From Myxocyprinus asiaticus (taxonomy: Eukaryota; Chordata; Actinopteri; Cypriniformes; Catostomidae): a stretch of DNA of 64,000 nt. Shown here piece by piece: positions 13,405 through 27,693 of the stretch (within the stretch, counting starts at the first letter, position 1; each line of letters starts with the position of its first letter). The position numbers and the translations under genes were made by a program. Below the pieces are notes generated by a model that searched no databases, had not been told where the DNA came from, and saw only the letters and a list, made by a program, of their open reading frames with translations. The stretch is taken from the NCBI RefSeq assembly GCF_019703515.2, contig NC_059373.1, positions 13,179,281 to 13,243,280 on the forward strand. The letters are read 5' to 3'.

Positions 13405-14106
13405 TCTTATAAAATTCTCTCATCATTTACTCACCTTTATGCCATCCCAGATGTATAAGACTTTCTTTCATCTGCTGAACTCAAATGAAGATTTTTAGAA
13501 GAATATTTCAGCTCTTTTGGTCCATACAGTGCAAGTGAATGGGTTCCAATATTTTGAAGCTCCAAAAAGTACATAAAGGCAGCATAAAAGTAATCCTTAC
13601 GACTCCAGTGGTTTAATCCATGCATTCAGAAGGATATGATAGGTGTGGGTGAGAAATAGATACATATGTAAGTACTTTTTTTATTATGAATTCTCCTCCC
13701 TGCTCATTCAATCTCCACTTTAACTTTCACTTTCACATTCTTCTTGTGTTTTTGGTGATTCACATTCTTCATGCATATCACCCCCTATTGGGCAGGGAGA
13801 AGAATTTCTAGCAAAGAAAGGACATAAATAATTATCTTTTCCTCACCAACACCTTTTATATCACTTCTGAAGATATGGATTCAAACACTCATATGGATTA
13901 CGTTTATGATGTCTACATGTTCTTTTTGGAGCATAAACATTTTGGCACCCATTCACTTGCATTGTATAGACCTACAGAGATAAAATATTCTTCTAAAAAT
14001 CATAATTTGTGTTCTGCAGAAGAAAGAAAGTCATACACATCTGGGATGGCATGAGAGTGAGTAAAAGATGAGAGAATTTTCATTTTTGGGTGAACTATCC
14101 CTTTAA
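13405..14106. mobile_element. Palindromic DNA element, nearly complete copy
   Basis: The right end (TTTTTGGGTGAACTATCCCTTTAA, finishing near 14106) and the inner blocks match the family at 1026/9503. The left terminal inverted repeat is truncated and begins at ATTCTCTCATCATTTACTCACC. The two halves are inverted copies of each other around about 13750. This copy gives the uninterrupted central sequence used to recognise the insertion in the first copy. Confidence 0.75.
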
Positions 14107-17100
14107 GATATCTTTCCTATGGAAATTATTTTCAAATTATTTTTTGCACTTTCTTTTTTGCATTGCAGTGTCAATTTTCCAAGTAAAATTTGTGTTTGTT
14201 TTCCTTTTTTGCATGAATTTGTATTTTGTAATGAAAATGCTAGAAAATCCAGATGTAGAAATGGACAACTCGAAAGGGGTTAGAAATAAGGAAAGGTTGC
14301 AGATTACCCAAACATTTGAGGATGTAATTTCCTGAACTGAAGACTTAGCCTTTTATTCCTTATAAGCCTAAATGTGCCATTTATGAGACAAAACAGGCAG
14401 AAAGTTTGAGGCCTGGGTCTTTAAAGTAAAGTACAGTAAAGAAATGTCTTTGCCACACAACTGAAACCACAGTAACAACGAGTAATCATTCAAAAGACAA
14501 AGGAGGGGTTGAAGTGGTGAGACAAGCTCCTAAGGCATCAGACATCACAGCTGGAAAATCTCAAATAGCCACTGTTGGTGGATCACCAGAATATATTAAA
14601 CATATTACACACATCTCTGCATTACATGTAGCTTCAGGGGTTTGAAGAAATTCCCATTTGATACTGTTACATTGGTGCGGTGGTGGCTGTACAGTCCATA
14701 GAGTTTAGGAGCTTCCATTCATTAATATGGGTCCTGGGAGAATACTGTCTTCCACCAGTACCATATTAATGATGAAAACTGTGTTTGGACAAAGCAGGAG
14801 AAACACCCAGAGCTAATTTTAGCTAATGCATAGCAGAGTCTTTTGTGTGATTGAAGATGTCCATAATTCTGAAAGAGAACTGAAAGATGAGTAGAAATTA
14901 GAAAACACTACAAATGTTTTTTGGTGATTTTCCCCTTCATAATCCAGTGAAGTTCTGTTTTCCCAGATTGATGATTACCATCTACTGTACATCATCTGAT
15001 ACATCATCATGCATATCTGATTGCTATATTAGGCAGCAAAATATTTTCTGAAGGCTAATGTATGAATGTTTTTTGTGTATCTTGGCCTAGATTAGTGACC
15101 AATTTTCTGGTTTCTAGAGATACATGCTTGTAGTATATTATAGATCAGTTTTGAACACAGGATGTTGTGAGAAGTGTTGAGTGGAATATTTATTTTAAAA
15201 CCTACTTGTTTTAAAAATCGAGTGATTGCCTTTCCTAAACAGGCCCTTTGCACTTTCAATTCTAATGATGGGACAAAGCTTAAAATGCTTTCTTAATCCT
15301 GATGGGAACCAGTGACCTAAGGATGATGATAAAAAATATCCTAACCTAATGGGAGCTTGGTCATATTGGTCATCCCACTGAGAGATTGGATACAGATTAA
15401 ACCACTGTTTATGTCGTAAAGCTAACAGGCTAACATCATGCTAATCCCACTAAGCGGCTGTTTATGTAAACGCTCGAGCCAAGGAATCCCTGATGAGGGC
15501 TGTATTGACATTAGGCTCAGACATGTGAGTGCACACCTCCACGCATTTAGATCACTTCACAGTTCCATGGACGTGCCAATAGAGGGATGGACGGATGATC
15601 CCAAAGGAACTGAAATGGACACACACACCCTGTCTGTTTCTCCAGCCTTTATCCACATACAAAAATGGAGAGAATGGGAATAAGTATTTGAAAATGACAA
15701 ATGGTTTTTATCTGTAGCTTACAAAGGTTTCTATTCTCATTCAAGGCACAATCATTAGCTTAGTTTTTTGTGTTGTTGGAGTTGAAACATAATTTAGTCT
15801 GTCTAACAAATAGTCTCATTTAAATTCCACTGATTAGTAGACTATCAAACAAATTCGACCCTTTCGAACAGTGCATTGTATACTGTTTGAATTGACTTTC
15901 TGAAGTTTTTATTTTATTTTTTTGATCTCCTTCACATAATTTGACTGAGTGGCCAGCTGCCATTTGGCTATTGGCGCCTCTGTCTTCAGCCTTTCGCTGT
16001 CCTGTCTCAGTATTGCCATGACTGCATTAAGTTCCTGTCAGGATATTGGCTGACAGAGTGTTTAGCATGCACGCTGGGGTCTGGTGTCTGAGTGACCAAA
16101 ATGCCAGTCTATAGATCATGAGTGGACTAAAGATCACATCAGCGGCCACATGGTTGACACGTCACGCTCTGGTGGAGTGATCCCTGCCAACGTCCGGCAG
16201 TGATGGTCAGGGTAACGACAGCTCCATCATTCAATGCTCGCTTGCACTGTGTATCATGTTGCCTCTTTTGCACAAATTATAATGTGGAGAGATAATAGTG
16301 CACAGGTGTGAGCCTAAAAGCCTGAAGAGGTCAGGATCTGTGCGGAGACCTAGGCTGTCTATGCAAATGATCAAAAAACTAGAAGCCCATTGAGGCTTTC
16401 TGGTCCAACACTAAACAAAATAGGAGAAAACCATTAATGAAAATACCATCTGAACTCTGCTTCATTCGTGCGCATGGTGAGCTGTTTGTCTGTAAGGTTA
16501 AAAGGCACAAAACAAGGTCAGTCTTTAGTTTAGCAATGCAATGGCAGGACAAGGGAAGGAATTACTAGAAGTTTTTTTTTTTTTTTTTTTAATCACAGTC
16601 CTCCCAGATTAACAGTTAATCATATTTTGTCATTAGACATGCAGTCTGAGAATCATGAGCAGTCAAAAATTATCAGGCTATATATTTACTAAAATAAATG
16701 CAGACTTCTTAGTGGCAAAGAGAGTCCACCTATTATCCACTTGGTGTTTAATAGCTGAACATGTAATCCTCAACCATTTAAATGTCTCTAGCCTCTATCA
16801 GCACCTGGTGATGATTTAACTTTGTCAACCTTTCCACCTTATCCAAGCCATCCAGCCAACCATGAACACCTACTGCCTTGTGGGAGATGTAGTTTGAATT
16901 TCATTCCGGTCTCATGCAGGTGTGTGTCAGGTGCGACTAGGCTTTTCTCAGAGGGGACAATAATTACTCTTGCATAGCTTCACTGTAGGTGTCTGACAGC
17001 TTGTCTGTATATCCCTTCTATCTCTCTCTCCCTCTCTTTCTTTTTACATGACATTCAGTGTGAGAGTGAAGTGTGTGAGAAAGACTAGATGGTTTAGCTC

Positions 17101-17345
17101 ATAAAAATAGTTGTGTCAGAGCCACCCTAGGCTACATTTCCATTCACCTGAGAATGAGAATATAATTATTACTCAGACACTGACTGTGTTACTATTGTTG
17201 CGATTTAAAAGGAGAGGAGAAGCAGGTGTTGAAAACCATGATCTATAAATGATAACACTACTTACCTGCAGCACTGTCCTATGCAAAGTGTTGGAACAAG
17301 AGTGTAGCCTGCCCTACAATCCTTCTTGTCAATGAAGATCGCACC
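14107..17345. other. Gene-less intergenic stretch
   Basis: No exon-like reading frame, RNA gene or clear transposon boundary was found. A poly-T run lies near 16574-16590. Confidence 0.5.
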
Positions 17346-17876
17346 TTAAAGGAATATTCTGTGTTTAATACAAACTCAATCGACAGCATTTTTGGCATAA
17401 TGTTAAGTACCACAAAAACTAATTTGGACTCATCACTCCTTTTCTTAAAAAAGGCAAAAATCGAGGTTACAGTGAGGCACTTAAAATAATTTTAGGGTTT
17501 CAAAGCAGAAATGCAAGCAGGTTGTTTAAAATAATTTTAGCGGTCATTTAGGGTTTTTGAAGTTACCGGCATAACGAAATTGTTAAACTGGAAATAACTT
17601 TACACAGAAAAGGTTAGTAGGCTATTTAATCACATTAAAATCATGTTAACGTGTATTGTTTATGTTTTGTGGCAAATTTTTGAACCAGTGTGTATTTTAT
17701 TGCTTATGGATTACCCCATATCACTTACTATATTGTGCCTCACTGTAACTCAGATTTTTTGCTTTTTTTAAAGAAAAGGAGATATGAGTCAAAATTAGTT
17801 TTTGTGGTAATCAACATTATGCCACAAATGCTGTAAATTGAGCTTAATGTATATTTAACCCGGAATATTCCTTTAA
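17346..17876. mobile_element. Palindromic MITE with TTAAAGGAATATTC ends
   Basis: The left end reads TTAAAGGAATATTCTG and the right end is its inverted counterpart, GGAATATTCCTTTAA. Inner sequence is also inverted: AAAACTAATTTGGACTCAT on the left corresponds to ATGAGTCAAAATTAGTTTT on the right. It is about 530 bp, with no coding capacity. Confidence 0.7.
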
Positions 17877-18401
17877 TATGCTCATAAAGCATATTAACTT
17901 TTTTCTGGTCTTCAGAAAAAAAAAAAAAAATGTATTTATATATGCCCTTTCTGAAACAAATGCCTCTCCTGAAACTTATGCTAGGCCTACACCCTCCTTT
18001 GTCCATATTTTTCTAACAGGGACAAGAAATTTTCCCAAATCAAATGACTACTTTTAAGATCAGACTCCTGAAAATGCATAAGTTCTTAATTACTATTAAT
18101 TGAATTTACTCTTGTGAGAGCTGAAATCTCCATGTGTTCAAACATATGTGACATAGCCAGAAAAAACAAATTCCTCAAAACAAAGGCAATTTTTTCTCCC
18201 AGAGGACAAATTGCACCAAATCCATTGAAACAATGTTTAAATGGTAGGCTTGTCAAAGGCACGTGTTTCATTTTTCATTTGGAGGGGGGAAGATTATTTC
18301 CTTAGGGTTAATTGGTGCAGGTGAGCTGAAGTTGAAACCGAATCGGTTTTATCTGATGAACCTTAGTTTTGCTTGTAGAGAAAAACTTTCTGTCTCATTT
18401 C

Positions 18402-18447
<46 letters not shown>

Positions 18448-21400
18448 TTTTTGCACTGAAGGGCATTTTCACATGAGCAGCATGGGTTTATGTTTACACA
18501 TTTCTTGCTGCACATTGTATTTACTACATTTAGATGTGCCTTTTAGGGTGTGTGCTTGTGGGAGTTTGCCTAATCCCTTTTGAATAGGACAATCATGACT
18601 ATAAACATTAAACCTTAAAGTTGCTTATCCATGCAAGTTCTCTGACTGCACTGTTGGTCTTCTTTGTATTGGGCTTGTTTTCCAAAGCTCTATTTCTGTT
18701 TTCCATATTGTGTTGATGATCTTTTGAAAAATCATTCAGAGAGGCTAAACTCAAAGTGATGCCTCATCATGCATTTCAAGCTTTGCAGCATTGACTTCTT
18801 AAGGTGCAATAGTTTTGGAAAATCAGGAGACTGTATCCCAGAAATTCAAATTAACCTGTCAATGCACTATTACTACTCTCAGTAACAGGTTCAGGCATGT
18901 GGCTTTCTCTAAAACATTTTGCCCTGCAGTCATTCCTATGCCAGGTGTAAACTTATTCTAACATTATTTATTTTCTCTGCATCTATATGGAGTTTCAGTA
19001 ACGTTTATGCATGTCTTCATGATCAGTTTGATTATTAACCCTTCAGAAAGAACATACTGAAAAAAAATAATCCATGTTAGTTTGCAAGTGTGCATACCTT
19101 TTTTCCTTTTTTATGAATCGTTGTGTTCTTTACATATCATGGGTTGTGTGTAAGTCATTGCACTTACATAGTCATTTCAATCAAGTAGTGGCACTCACAT
19201 CAGTTAAGTTGTAGTGAGGCATTCTGGGAGGTGTTGACAGATGACACAAAGAGAGCATGCTAAAACGTTTAGTCCATCTCCACGGTTACCCGATCTCCTG
19301 CACAGACAGGAGGTGCCTCATTGGCTGTGAGGCTGGGGTCACTGTGAGGTTAAGACAGTGTGATGGATGGACCTCTCTCTTTCTGTCCTTTTTACTCTAT
19401 CTGGCTCCATCTGCACCCCCCCCCCCATTTCTTCTTCTTTTTCTATTTGACTCTTGCTTGCACATCACTCTCTAATGTTCTTCTCTTCTATCAATTTGCA
19501 CTCATTTTTGGTTTTAGAATTTTTTTTTCAAAGCACAATTCATATATGTTGGGTTCATACAGTATAAGACAGTGGGAGGGAAACTCAGTGTATATTCTGT
19601 TTGTGTTATTATTACAGTATAGTCCATTTTGCTAAATGGAGGGATCACTACATAATGGGTTCACAAGTACATAAAGATGAACTGTGTGGAATCTTATCTC
19701 TACACACTAAATTTTGCTGGGTTATTTTAACCCAACGTGTGCCTGTCCAATATTTATCCAGCGCTGGGTTGCCAATTGGGGTATTTTTAACCCAGCCAAT
19801 TTTAGAATGTAGTCTTGATCACGTAAAATCTAAGATCCTTTGATTATCTGCCATGTATTGCTTTTAACATTTTTGCTTCGAAAATATGTTATTTGGATAT
19901 GAAAAGTGTTATTTGGAAAACTCTACAATATTCAGTGCAAGTGGAGTCATGGCCATATCACAAACATTACCTCTGTAAGTATGATCAATTGAACATATCA
20001 GCTGTGTGTGTTGCCACGCATAAATAAAGAAATTAATGAATTAATAAATAAATAGTAGCGTCAATCCACGGTAGAAAAACAAAAACATTTAAATGATATT
20101 ACACCAAGCTGTTACATCAAAACCGAAATAGTATCCGCATGGCATGATATTTTCAAAAAAATCATTCTCTCTCACACTGTTTCTCTCCCTCTCATATGTA
20201 CATGTACAGTATATGGTGACCAACAGGTGTTCCACCTTATCTTCATACCTGCCCAAACAGTCAAAGACTAAAGAAAACATGTGTAATCAAAAAGGGCCAA
20301 TACCTGTTGCAGTGTTGTGTTATACTGTAGTTCAGGTCAGAGTAAATTGGCAAATACAATTATCAGTCACTTTCCAATCGTACATTTAATTCTCAAATTA
20401 AAACTTAAGATGGGAGAAAAAATTATTGGCCAAAAAGTCAAGACATTTTTTTTATTTTTCTCAAGAAATTTACCTTAATGAACAACAACAACAACAACAA
20501 AAATGACATTGAATAGAATTTGTAGAACATTCTTTTCGCAAATAGTACCATTAAATCCTTTGGCCTAGGGTACAATGGGGCTAAAGGAAATGTAGCTTTT
20601 TTCTGGTCTCAAAATGTATCAAGGTAAAAAAAATTGATTTATTTGTATTGAATATTGATGGAGCAACATAATTTGTGTGAAAATAAATAATAACGGAAGG
20701 TTGTTTTGATTAAAATTCAGTTAGTTGGTGGTGAGGGAGCCTTTTACCCCACACTTGGGCCCCTGGAGGGTTTAAAAAGATATCGCGTAGATATAGGGGC
20801 AATAGATATAGGGCACAATATGTAACCTAATGCAAATAATTTTGAGACAGCAAGATGCTTTTTTGAGTAACAAATTAAGATGATGCTTACTCAAAATAAC
20901 CACTTCAGAAAAAGTCAACCATTTCCTGTTAAACACATTTGACATTTTATTACATCTCAAGTATTCTGTAAACAAACTAATCTCTATTATGATTGGATGA
21001 GTCAATGTGAGCCCACTTTGAACATTTTTCATAACAAATCTATTCCCCCCACTTAAGAAAAACATTGTGTTTTATAAGGGCCTTCAGCCCCTGCAACAGG
21101 GGGGCTTTTTACTTCAAAGACTATCCTTTCACTTATTGGACAGTTATTGAAAAATGTTTGAATTAATGACCTTAAACAAAACTGAAAATGATAAATAAGT
21201 ATTTTTTCTCAAAAGAAATGTGTTAATTTCAGGGATTTTCATTAGCTACATACATTTGTAACATTTAAAGAAATAATAAAAATCAACCTATTTAGACATC
21301 ACACGCAAAGATCTCATGGATCAGGAAATGTTCCAGTGTATAGTGACAAACTGGTGTTTAGGAAAGTGCTGTGGTAGTTGTTGTTGCTATTTAGTGTTTT

Positions 21401-22320
21401 GGGAGAAAATAACATCAATGGAGCCTTTTACAACGCGGAGCTTTTAACCCCGTTTTACCCTTAGGATTTTAAACTCAACTTTTTCAAACAGCCCCTTTGG
21501 ACATTTGTATAATTTTTATAACTAAATTCCTTCTCGCATTAACAATAAAATAATTGTCATCCAATTCAAGCCAGCGACGCATGTGGTGTTTAAAAGTTCT
21601 TAAAACAGTTTTTAATCTTCGTGATGGTCTACAATCAAACATCCGTCATTTGTTTGTTTACCTGCGCTAGCCTGATGGGTCCTGCATGTTTGATTCTCGA
21701 AGAGTATAAAATAAGCTGTAGCCTATAGTCACTGACCACACGCACATATTTAGGTCTAAACCTGTAGGGAATTGGAATCAGTATTGTACATTTCCCAGGA
21801 CTTGCAAATTAGCGTTCTTAAGACGTATACATAAGCGCGCGCTGTCATATGTTGAATTATGTAGCTCTCAGTGTGGAGATCTTAAAGACTCTCAAGGGCT
21901 CTGTATGACCATTCAGTGACCCCAGGTCAGTCTGATACAATCGCATCTCTCCTCGATTTGGAAAACAATTAATCTGTAAAAGAATATGCACGTGGAAGCT
22001 ACAATATTTCAGAGGGAAAAGCTCAGATTTTAAAATAAGTCTGCCTGGCACACTTCCATATGGTTACATTCAGAAAAAAAAATATAGCAATAGTACAATG
22101 TATGAAAATAGCAATAGCCTATGATAATAAATGATAGCCTAATAAAAGCAACAAATTACTGTCAATATGCACCTTATGGATACCTCAAAATATTAATTAT
22201 TATTATTATAATTACAATTATCATTATTATTATTGTTATTATTATTATTTTTACAGCACTTATTAATCTTTGTTAATGTTTTCATTTTTAACATTAAGTA
22301 GTATACGTTTACATTAGTCA
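17877..22320. other. Gene-less intergenic stretch with small repeats
   Basis: A CT dinucleotide repeat lies at about 18408-18442. A short block with inverted GGGTTATTTTAACCCA and TTTTTAACCCAGC motifs at about 19717-19797 looks like a decayed MITE. The rest is AT-rich with no exon I can support. Confidence 0.5.
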
Positions 22321-22329
22321 ATGCACAAG

Positions 22330-22891
22330 CAGTAGCGGATCCTGGCATAGGCAATATAGGCAGCCGTCTAGGCTCTCTGGGGACGCACTACAGGTTACCT
22401 GCTCAGCCTCCCTACACAGAGCTTGCAAGATCGCGATGAAGGAAAGGTGCCCCGAATTGTGCAGCCCCGCCCCTGGCTCGATCGCGATGGGAGAAAGGTG
22501 CCACAAGTCGCGAAAGGTGCCCTGAGTTGTTCCTGACAGGCAACTCGGCCTCAAAGGCACTATAGGATTATGGAAGTTCATAATGCATTCTCACATTCTG
22601 AAGAAACATAAGATAATGATATACAGTATAGGTACATCATGACACAGGATGGCCTCAGTGGTCTTGAGAAAATTAGTATCAACCATGTGAATGCTGGGCA
22701 GATATGACAAAGTCATTGATGATTTTGCATCAATGAAAACTAGGAGGGGAAGATTACATTTTAAATTAGGAGTTAAGTGTAATAGCACAAGCAGCAAATT
22801 GTAAGTATTCTGCAATTAATTTATTTATTGACTCTATAGTTTAATTGTGTAATTTAAGCTATGTACATATAATGTAAATGGTAATATATTT

Positions 22892-22932
<41 letters not shown>

Positions 22933-23256
22933 CAAGTGAATGGTCGCCAGAACTTTGAAGCTCCAAAAAGCACGTAAAGGCAACATAAAAGTTATCCATA
23001 CAACTCCAGTGGTTAAATCCATATCTTCAGAAGTGACTTGATAGGTGTGGGTGAGAAACAGATGAAAATGTAAGTCCCTTTTTACTCAAAATCTCTACTT
23101 TCACTTTTTCAGATGTGAAAGTGAAACTAAGCAGGTATCACATGTGACTATCCCTTTAATATATTTTGTGTGTTAAAACATAGTTCTGTATTAAAAAGTT
23201 GTCAACAGATTTTTTTTTTTTTTGGTGGGGGGGAATAAGTAAGCCAGGACCCACTG
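22330..23256. mobile_element. hAT element with 8-bp duplication TGCACAAG
   Basis: An exact 8-bp duplication (TGCACAAG) lies at 22322-22329 and 23257-23264. The ends are inverted: the left starts CAGTAGCGGATCCTGGC and the reverse complement of the right starts CAGTGGGTCCTGGCTTA. Both features are typical of hAT. No transposase is present. A partial copy of the palindromic family (about 22929-23160) and a TA repeat (about 22896-22926) lie inside. Confidence 0.75.
22929..23162. mobile_element. Partial palindromic element inside the hAT copy
   Basis: It shares the CTCCAGTGGTTAAATCCATATCTTCAGAAG-type block and the terminal CTATCCCTTTAA with the copies at 1026 and 13405. Only about a third of the family length remains. 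Confidence 0.65.
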
Positions 23257-23264
23257 TGCACAAG

Positions 23265-23847
23265 GAACTAACATGGACCAACAATGAAAATTGTAATAAT
23301 GTATATTTTAAAATTAACATTAACCAAGATTAATAAATCAATAGGGTAGAAATATCATTGTTAGTCCACAAATGAATGAATGTGTGTGTGTGTACTGTAT
23401 AAATTATATACAATACAAAACAACAAATTTATAATCGTTTTTATTATGATAATGTTAAAAATGTTCATTGACACGTGTTTCAGTTTTGCATTTGAGTCTT
23501 TAATGCTTTGTCTCCTTACACATTATCCATTTATTGATTTTATTTATGCTGTTTTAATTTAGTTTATAATTATTAAAAAAATACGTTTTAGGTGTGTGTG
23601 TCGGGGTTTGGGTGGTTTACGAGGACAATTATTTAGGTTACAAACTGGTAATTACAAGGGTATTATGCTATAAATGTGGTTTATGAGTACATTTCTAGTG
23701 TCCCCATAATTCAAATCGCTTAAACATACTAAATGATGTTTTTTGAAAATGTGAAACAGTATAAACAGTATATTTTATACAGTATAAAAATCATTATATC
23801 TATGGAGAGTCCTCATAAGGATAGCCGCACAAACTTGTATGTATGAA

Positions 23848-23889
<42 letters not shown>

Positions 23890-24162
23890 CTGATTGCTAC
23901 TAAATATATCATAATGATTATGAAATTTCATACATGCTTTAGATTACATATGCATTGTATCCCTTTCTAAATAGAAGTTTCTTACTTTACATTTTTGTTG
24001 TGTTGCATTTAATGTAGCTGTTGTTGGTATTCTTAATCTGCAAAAGAATGTAATTGCATGTATGTTTTCACAGTTCAGTCTTATTTTTATAAGAGTCTCT
24101 TATATTTTTAGGCCATATATTTTCTATTATTAATATTTATTTATTTATTTTTTGCTGTTACG
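23265..24162. other. Gene-less stretch with GT/AT microsatellites
   Basis: GT repeats near 23381-23392 and a GT-to-AT compound repeat at about 23847-23889 are present. The block at about 23600-23850 looks repetitive but its ends could not be fixed. No gene was seen. Confidence 0.5.
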
Positions 24163-24450
24163 CAGTAGTGTAGCCAAGGGTGGGCTGGGGTGGGCCTGAG
24201 CCCACCCAAATTAGACCTAGGCCCACCCAGAATATTAGAGACTATTTTTTGACTTCAATTATATATTTATAAATTGTTAAAAAAAATTAATAAATTCTGA
24301 TTTCTGAAAGTGCGAAAGAACTGTTTGAATGTGCCACTTGTCTATTGTTAAGGAAAATTTGGTAAAAAAAAAAAAAATATCTGGGTGAAAACTGGGCCCA
24401 TCCATTTTTGTTGAGGCCCACTCAAAAGTAATTTCCTGGCTACGCCCTTG
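24163..24450. mobile_element. hAT-like MITE
   Basis: The ends are inverted around the core GTAGCC: the left starts CAGTAGTGTAGCCAAGGG and the reverse complement of the right starts CAAGGGCGTAGCC. Flanks share TGTTACG. At 288 bp it has no coding capacity. Confidence 0.5.
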
Positions 24451-26495
24451 ATGTTACGTCAGGAGACCTATTGCTGTTTGTGTCTCCCTCTCTTTCTCTT
24501 GCTTGTTCTCTCTCTCTCTCTTTCTCACAGAAGTTACAAAAGTTGTGTCACTTCAGTATTAGGACATGTATCAAATCGATAACAGTGTTAACTCTTTTAG
24601 GTACTTTCACAGGAGTTGACAATCTCAGAAAATCTACATTTATTTTTCAAGAAGTTGAAAGAAGTTATTTTTTGGAAAATCTTTTTCACTAGTAAACTGA
24701 ATACTTAACCCAACACTTGGTTGTGGGTTTAAGTGTAACATTGTTTTAGACATACTACAAAGATTAATACTAATTTTGTGAACATCAACATACAAATACA
24801 CATACATCACACCTTGTGGATTTAAGGTAAATGTGAGGATGATCATCAATCAAGACTGCATTGCTTTTGCGCAGGGAACATGGTGCACTATCTGTGCTCC
24901 AGGAAGTAAATAAATAATATATATAAGATAATGAAAAGCTCTAAATGTGTGTGGTGTTTTATACAAACAGTGTGCCAAAGGGAAGTTCATAAGGATATTT
25001 TCAGTGTTCTGTGAGCAGTTGTATTTTCCTGTCTTTACAGACTTAGAGAGAGAAGGGATTGGATGAAGGAAGAAAAATGTTTCAGCCTCAGACCTGTAAT
25101 CTACTTATTGGTTGGGATTTGTTCGAGAACAAATGGAACACTGAATGTAAGATCCGATAAGGCAATTGTGTTATTGTCATATCTCATGATGTTTCAGATC
25201 TGTTAGTTTGTTATATTGCTCTATGACTGCCTCACCTTACAACTAAGGCTACACTCTGTTAGCACAACCGATATGCTGATTTAGGAAATCATGTCATGAC
25301 CATTGATGAGGTCAGATTCATTCTTGTCGATAGTCGAGATGATTTAATCGATGTTGCTTCTTTTTTTTTTTTTTTTTTTCATCCTTTTCCATTCGATTAA
25401 CAGGTCAATAAGGTTGTCATCGCAACTGACAGTGACAGGATTGTGCATCATCCTTTCGTGGATAAATATGCTTGCCAAGTGCCAATATTGCTTCTTCTCT
25501 GGGGAGGAAGCCACGCACGGACGCATATATCAGTTACAGAGCAAGAAAGTGAGTTATTGTCTATACAAACAAACAAAATCAATGAATAAAACATAACAGA
25601 CAAGTCCAGAAAAAGACTGAATAAATGCTGTGTAGATAACTTGTAGAAGAGTGAGCTGTTGAAACTATCAAATTGTCGATATTGTTTTTGTGACCCATAA
25701 GTGTGGCTGGTATGTTAAATCTGTTCTAACAGTCCCTGATATAATGTGTATAAGTGTATGTGGAGATAATTTACGTAGACAAGCATTGGCACAATCAAGA
25801 GTACAATGACCAGAGTTCAAATAAATTTAAGAACTGTTTTAATTCACACATTTAATTCACCCGTAACTTGATCTTTTTCTAAAGCATGATTAGTGGAAAA
25901 GGCTAGAGTCATCATCACCGACTTATAAACTGACTGGTTGACAACTTGTAGCGCATCATGTTGCAGAACTCATATGATACAGTACAATAATTTGGCTTAA
26001 CACCATGCACATAAAACCTGGCCCAGAAAAAGGTGTCATTATCTTCAAACAAGTCTTTGCTGAGAGTTATCAGGACATTTAATCTCTCTCTCAAAATTAC
26101 CCCCCACATATATTGCACTATCATCTGTTGGTTCATGAGGTAGGCATTTTGACAAGTAATGCACAAGTCCGACCTAGCAACGATGTGTGTAAAAATGCAG
26201 CGTTCGCTCTGACTGCAAGAAAATGCACAAGCCACTTGTGAGAACTTGTTCTATCTTGCTTGACAAGGTGTCCAAGACAATTAACAGTCATTTCACACTA
26301 ACAACAGTATCACAGGTAAAATACACGAAGTAGTCCAAATGTTTCAGGTCGATATAATCTAATCTCTAAATAGTGCATTGTTTTCTATACACTTTTACTC
26401 ATGTCTGTGTATGGACATGATTACTTTGACAACTTTGACATTAGAGTAACTGACTGTTGTCATTATTAATTTGGCAGAACAAACGCCAAAGCCTT
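24451..26495. other. Intergenic region 3' of hoxa1a
   Basis: No exon is visible. A poly-T run lies at about 25361-25379. The stretch just below 26496 should contain the hoxa1a 3' UTR; minus-strand ATTAAA hexamers occur near 26493 and 26070, but the cleavage site cannot be chosen from sequence. I looked for the retinoic acid element known 3' of mammalian Hoxa1 (a DR5) and did not find a convincing one. Confidence 0.5.
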
Positions 26496-27693
26496 TTAAT
26501 TTGAGGAATATGGATCAACAGTCGATGAAGCAGGGGAAGGCGTAGCTGGTGGGGAGAGTGACTTTTCTGAGGTGTCCTCTGGTTTTTCAAGACCATAGTT
26601 CTGTTCAGACGGCGATTTGGGCAATAGACCTTCCTTTTCGCGCTTCTTCTGCTTCATACGACGATTCTGGAACCAAATCTTCACCTGAGTCTCATTCAAC
26701 TGGAGCGCAGCCGCAATTTCCACACGCCTCGCACGAGTCAAGTATTTATTGAAATGAAACTCTTTTTCAAGCTCTGTCAGCTGTTTTGTGGTAAAATTAG
26801 TGCGCACAGTGTTTGGCTGCCCACCAAATCCATACTCTCCAGCTTTCCCTAAAGAGAGATGATAAACAGATAAATAAACAAGTGCATGCAAAATCTTGAT
26901 TTAACTATTAAACAGGTGTTGCTGAATGTCAGGTCAGTCCCCACAAAGTTATACGGCCTAGTTTCAGCTGTTGAAGAGCAGAGATAAGTCAGTGCTTACT
27001 TTTTCTCTTTCCATATAAAAACACAGAACTCAACATGAGAAAGTTCTCTATTCACTCACCTGTTTTTGGCGGATTCCGTTTGACCTTCATCCAGTCAAAT
27101 GTCTGCCCTGTAGATACGCCATCTGACAGAGGTGAGCAGCATGCATCATGTTGTGCCACATGCAGAGGGGATAGAGGATTTGAGCAGTCTCCCACAAAGG
27201 TAAGGTTTGCCTGATCCGAACTATTACCATATGTGCCTGAGGAATACTGGAATTGGCCGTGGAGATGCCCGTTTCCACTGCTGTAACCATGCCGATGATG
27301 ACGATGCTGCACAAAGGTAGAGGAAATATTTCCAGAATAAACTAATGGGCCGCACTGGGGAAAGCTGACAGACGAATCTACATCTTGATTTAGGGCATAT
27401 TGACTGTATCCAGCGCAAAACCTTTGAGTCCCGTAACTTGGATGGGCACTGTAGGTAATTGAAAGAGTCCCAGGGGACTGATACGACACGGCTTGATTTG
27501 GATGAGCGGGGACTGCGTCTTGTGATGATCTACTGGACATGAACCGCTCATCCCCAATGCAGTTATTTACCCTAACAGCACACGATTGGAATGTTGAAAG
27601 TCCGTGGTCACCATGGAATGCTCTAACTGAGCAGGAGCCCCCGCCACCTCCATCTCCACTGCCTACGGCTGAAAAATCTAAGAATGTGCTCAT
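26496..27693 (-). CDS. hoxa1a: Hoxa1a homeobox transcription factor (two exons)
   Basis: Exons are join(27693-27060, 26848-26496), giving 328 residues against 335 for human HOXA1. The start chosen is the ATG of MSTFLDFS at 27693. An in-frame ATG lies 13 codons upstream, but MSTFLDF fits the family N-terminus. Exon 1 ends ACAG/GTGAGT, the 211-bp intron ends TTTAG, and the joined codons read [17 protein letters not shown]. The hexapeptide TFDWMKVKR (about 198-206) binds PBX proteins. The homeodomain covers about 223-282 with [14 protein letters not shown] and the recognition helix [19 protein letters not shown]. The lone KQ in the last helix (RMKQKK) and FDWM mark paralogue group 1. [17 protein letters not shown] and YALNQDVD identify HoxA1. 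A His/Gly-rich stretch precedes the hexapeptide. It is a nuclear factor active in hindbrain patterning. Both exons are intact. Confidence 0.96.

Noticed and set aside
24451..26495. Hoxa1 3' retinoic acid element
   Set aside because: I searched by eye for a DR5 pair of AGTTCA/GGTTCA half-sites 3' of hoxa1a and found none with correct spacing; it could lie elsewhere or be diverged.
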